A stretch of DNA of 64,000 bases from Acidobacterium sp. S8 (GTDB lineage: Bacteria > Acidobacteriota > Terriglobia > Terriglobales > Acidobacteriaceae): NCBI RefSeq assembly GCF_009765985.1, contig NZ_LMUM01000037.1, positions 132,113-196,112 on the forward strand, written 5' to 3'. Positions 62,853 through 64,000 of this stretch are shown here, piece after piece. The notes under the pieces are model-generated. The model did not search any database and was not told the origin of the DNA. It was given only the letters and a program-made list of their open reading frames with translations. Numbering within the stretch: position 1 is the first letter of the stretch; each line of letters starts with the position of its first letter. The position numbers were made by a program, and so were the translations under genes.

Positions 62853-64000
62853 CTACTTTTCGCTGAGAACATCCACCCCGTAGGCCGGTAAATCAACCGA
62901 AGTACGCGAACCATCTCCGAGCAAATCGCGCATCTCGTGTGGAAGTTTCACATGCGCTTTCGCAGTGTTGTGATTGATAAGAATCAGCACTGAGTGGCCA
63001 TTTCCTTTACGCTGGCATACCTCTACTCCGTCTGGCGCGTCAGGGAGGATGGGCTTCACGCCATGTTGTTGGAGAAGGGAAGAAGTCAGCTTCGCCAGTA
63101 GATCATCATCGATCCACGCGCCAACATAAGTGATGGTCCCTTTGCCTACCTTGCGTGTAATGGCGGCAGGTTGGTTGTCGAGCCAGCCATTGCTCGCGCC
63201 GTAGCGCAGTAGCACCTGCGTATCTACGGCCTTGGCGCTAAGCTGCTCCGCCCAGAGCGATGCCGATCCCGATCCCGTATCGCCGCTGACCGGAACCTTG
63301 TCCTCGAGTGCATAAAATTGCTCAACACGGCCGCCGAGCGCGTCGACCAGGGGCCCCGGCTGGCGTTCGACATTCAGCGCGTCGTACTCGTCCTTCATCC
63401 CCGAGCGCGGACCAAGCACCAGGTTGCCACCCTGTTTCATATAAGCGAGCAGATGGTCTGCCGTTTCCTTCGACAGCACATTCAAGCCGGCTGCGACCAC
63501 CAGCTTGTATTTATCAAGTGAATCGTGCACGGAAATCACGTCGACCGACTGCGCCTGCTTGTAGAGCGGGCCGTAGAAGTTGACCATCTCGGCTACCGGG
63601 TCGAAGTTGCGATTATGCCGCTGGAAGTTGATTGCCCAGCGGCTGTCGTAATCATTGATGAGTGCGACTGAGGATTGTGGGGTTGTGCCCTCCAGAGCCT
63701 TGCCGGTTTTATCGAACTCCTCGCCAACCTGTTTGACTTCGTCATAGACAGGCACCGGCGTACCATCCGCGCCGACCAGGACACCGTGATATTGCTCCTG
63801 TCCATTCAGCGCGCTGCGCCACTGCCAATATGCCACAGCATCCGCTCCATGCCCAATGGCCTGCCATGCCATATCGCGTACCTGCCCGCGGGCAAGTGTC
63901 GAATTGACGGCATGCCAGTTCACGAAGGCCGGCTGTGTTTCCATCACCCAGAAGTTCTTGTCCTTAAATCCGCGAGTCATATCGTGGCGCGCGCCATTGT
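62853..64000 (-). CDS. GH42 beta-galactosidase, 5' part outside the window
   Basis: The frame is open to the right edge (382 codons visible); the first visible Met at 63980 is internal. The visible part is the C-terminal half of a glycoside hydrolase family 42 enzyme. FWVMETQPAFVNW contains the catalytic nucleophile Glu of the TIM barrel, followed by GADAVAYWQWRSALNGQEQYHGVL, which ends the barrel. Residues about 120-310 are the beta-galactosidase trimerisation domain (VALINDYDSRWAI, LVLGPRSGMKDEYD), then a beta-sandwich end with NHNTAKAHVKLP. It hydrolyses beta-galactosides. The catalytic acid/base lies in the missing part. Confidence 0.9.
   Translation of the reverse strand, partial: NGARHDMTRGFKDKNFWVMETQPAFVNWHAVNSTLARGQVRDMAWQAIGHGADAVAYWQWRSALNGQEQYHGVLVGADGTPVPVYDEVKQVGEEFDKTGKALEGTTPQSSVALINDYDSRWAINFQRHNRNFDPVAEMVNFYGPLYKQAQSVDVISVHDSLDKYKLVVAAGLNVLSKETADHLLAYMKQGGNLVLGPRSGMKDEYDALNVERQPGPLVDALGGRVEQFYALEDKVPVSGDTGSGSASLWAEQLSAKAVDTQVLLRYGASNGWLDNQPAAITRKVGKGTITYVGAWIDDDLLAKLTSSLLQQHGVKPILPDAPDGVEVCQRKGNGHSVLILINHNTAKAHVKLPHEMRDLLGDGSRTSVDLPAYGVDVLSEK

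Noticed and set aside
61653-62891. 412-codon open frame on the plus strand
   Set aside because: Opposite the amidohydrolase gene, which has its metal motifs and signal peptide; no motif or ribosome site in this frame.
1-64000. Prophage, IS elements, integrases, toxin-antitoxin or CRISPR-Cas genes
   Set aside because: No transposase, integrase, Cas or phage structural motif was found on either strand.

Overview
The window looks like chromosomal DNA of an acidobacterium of the Terriglobia (Terriglobus/Edaphobacter/Granulicella-like). The pointers are three large MacB/FtsX-type permeases of the family known as acidobacterial duplicated orphan permeases (ADOP), an acidobacterial-type PadR regulator joined to two of them, a large Oar-like TonB receptor with an N-terminal carboxypeptidase-like domain, and dispersed intergenic repeats of the type common in these genomes. 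No phage, plasmid, IS element, rRNA or CRISPR array is visible. Most of the window is ordinary Gram-negative housekeeping and envelope chemistry with accessory genes between.

Layout. 1-5.1 kb: end of lpxD, a P-loop protein, mazG, a GNAT transferase joined to a MenC/N-acylamino-acid racemase homologue, and a DUF2076 protein. 5.2-12.6 kb: secreted protein, bactofilin plus a methyltransferase-like protein, radical SAM protein, UPF0173 hydrolase, an APC permease with a cytosolic tail and a 41-residue membrane protein upstream of it. 12.6-20 kb: lnt, prfB with an intact programmed +1 frameshift site, a CoA-binding protein, a Tat-exported amine oxidase and a DsbD/ScsB-type reductase. 20-32 kb: TonB receptor, esterase, a cobalamin riboswitch in front of metE (whose N-terminus is out of frame in this sequence), an ECF sigma/anti-sigma pair and a divergent lytic transglycosylase. 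32-45 kb: ADOP-ADOP-PadR with a long inverted-repeat operator, small metabolic genes, an orphan lipoprotein and a third ADOP gene between copies of an intergenic repeat.

45-64 kb: a sugar aminotransferase, a MerR-like regulator, a zinc-ribbon protein, an RsbV/RsbW-type pair, an MgtE_N/CBS sensor protein next to an unusual Nramp-like permease, an enhancer-binding protein with a degenerate receiver, glutaredoxin, a class A PBP behind an S41-family protein that lacks its catalytic residues, tRNA-Met, a TSUP exporter divergent from a TetR gene with a clear operator, an Lnt paralogue, kdsB, an amidohydrolase and the end of a GH42 beta-galactosidase.

The observations I rate highest are the MgtE_N/CBS plus Nramp-like pair with altered metal-binding motifs (a possible two-gene Mg2+ uptake system), the S41 pseudoprotease in front of a PBP, the riboswitch-controlled metE with a frame break, and the GNAT plus racemase pair that may convert D- to L-amino acids. 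All functions are read from sequence motifs; no database search was run.
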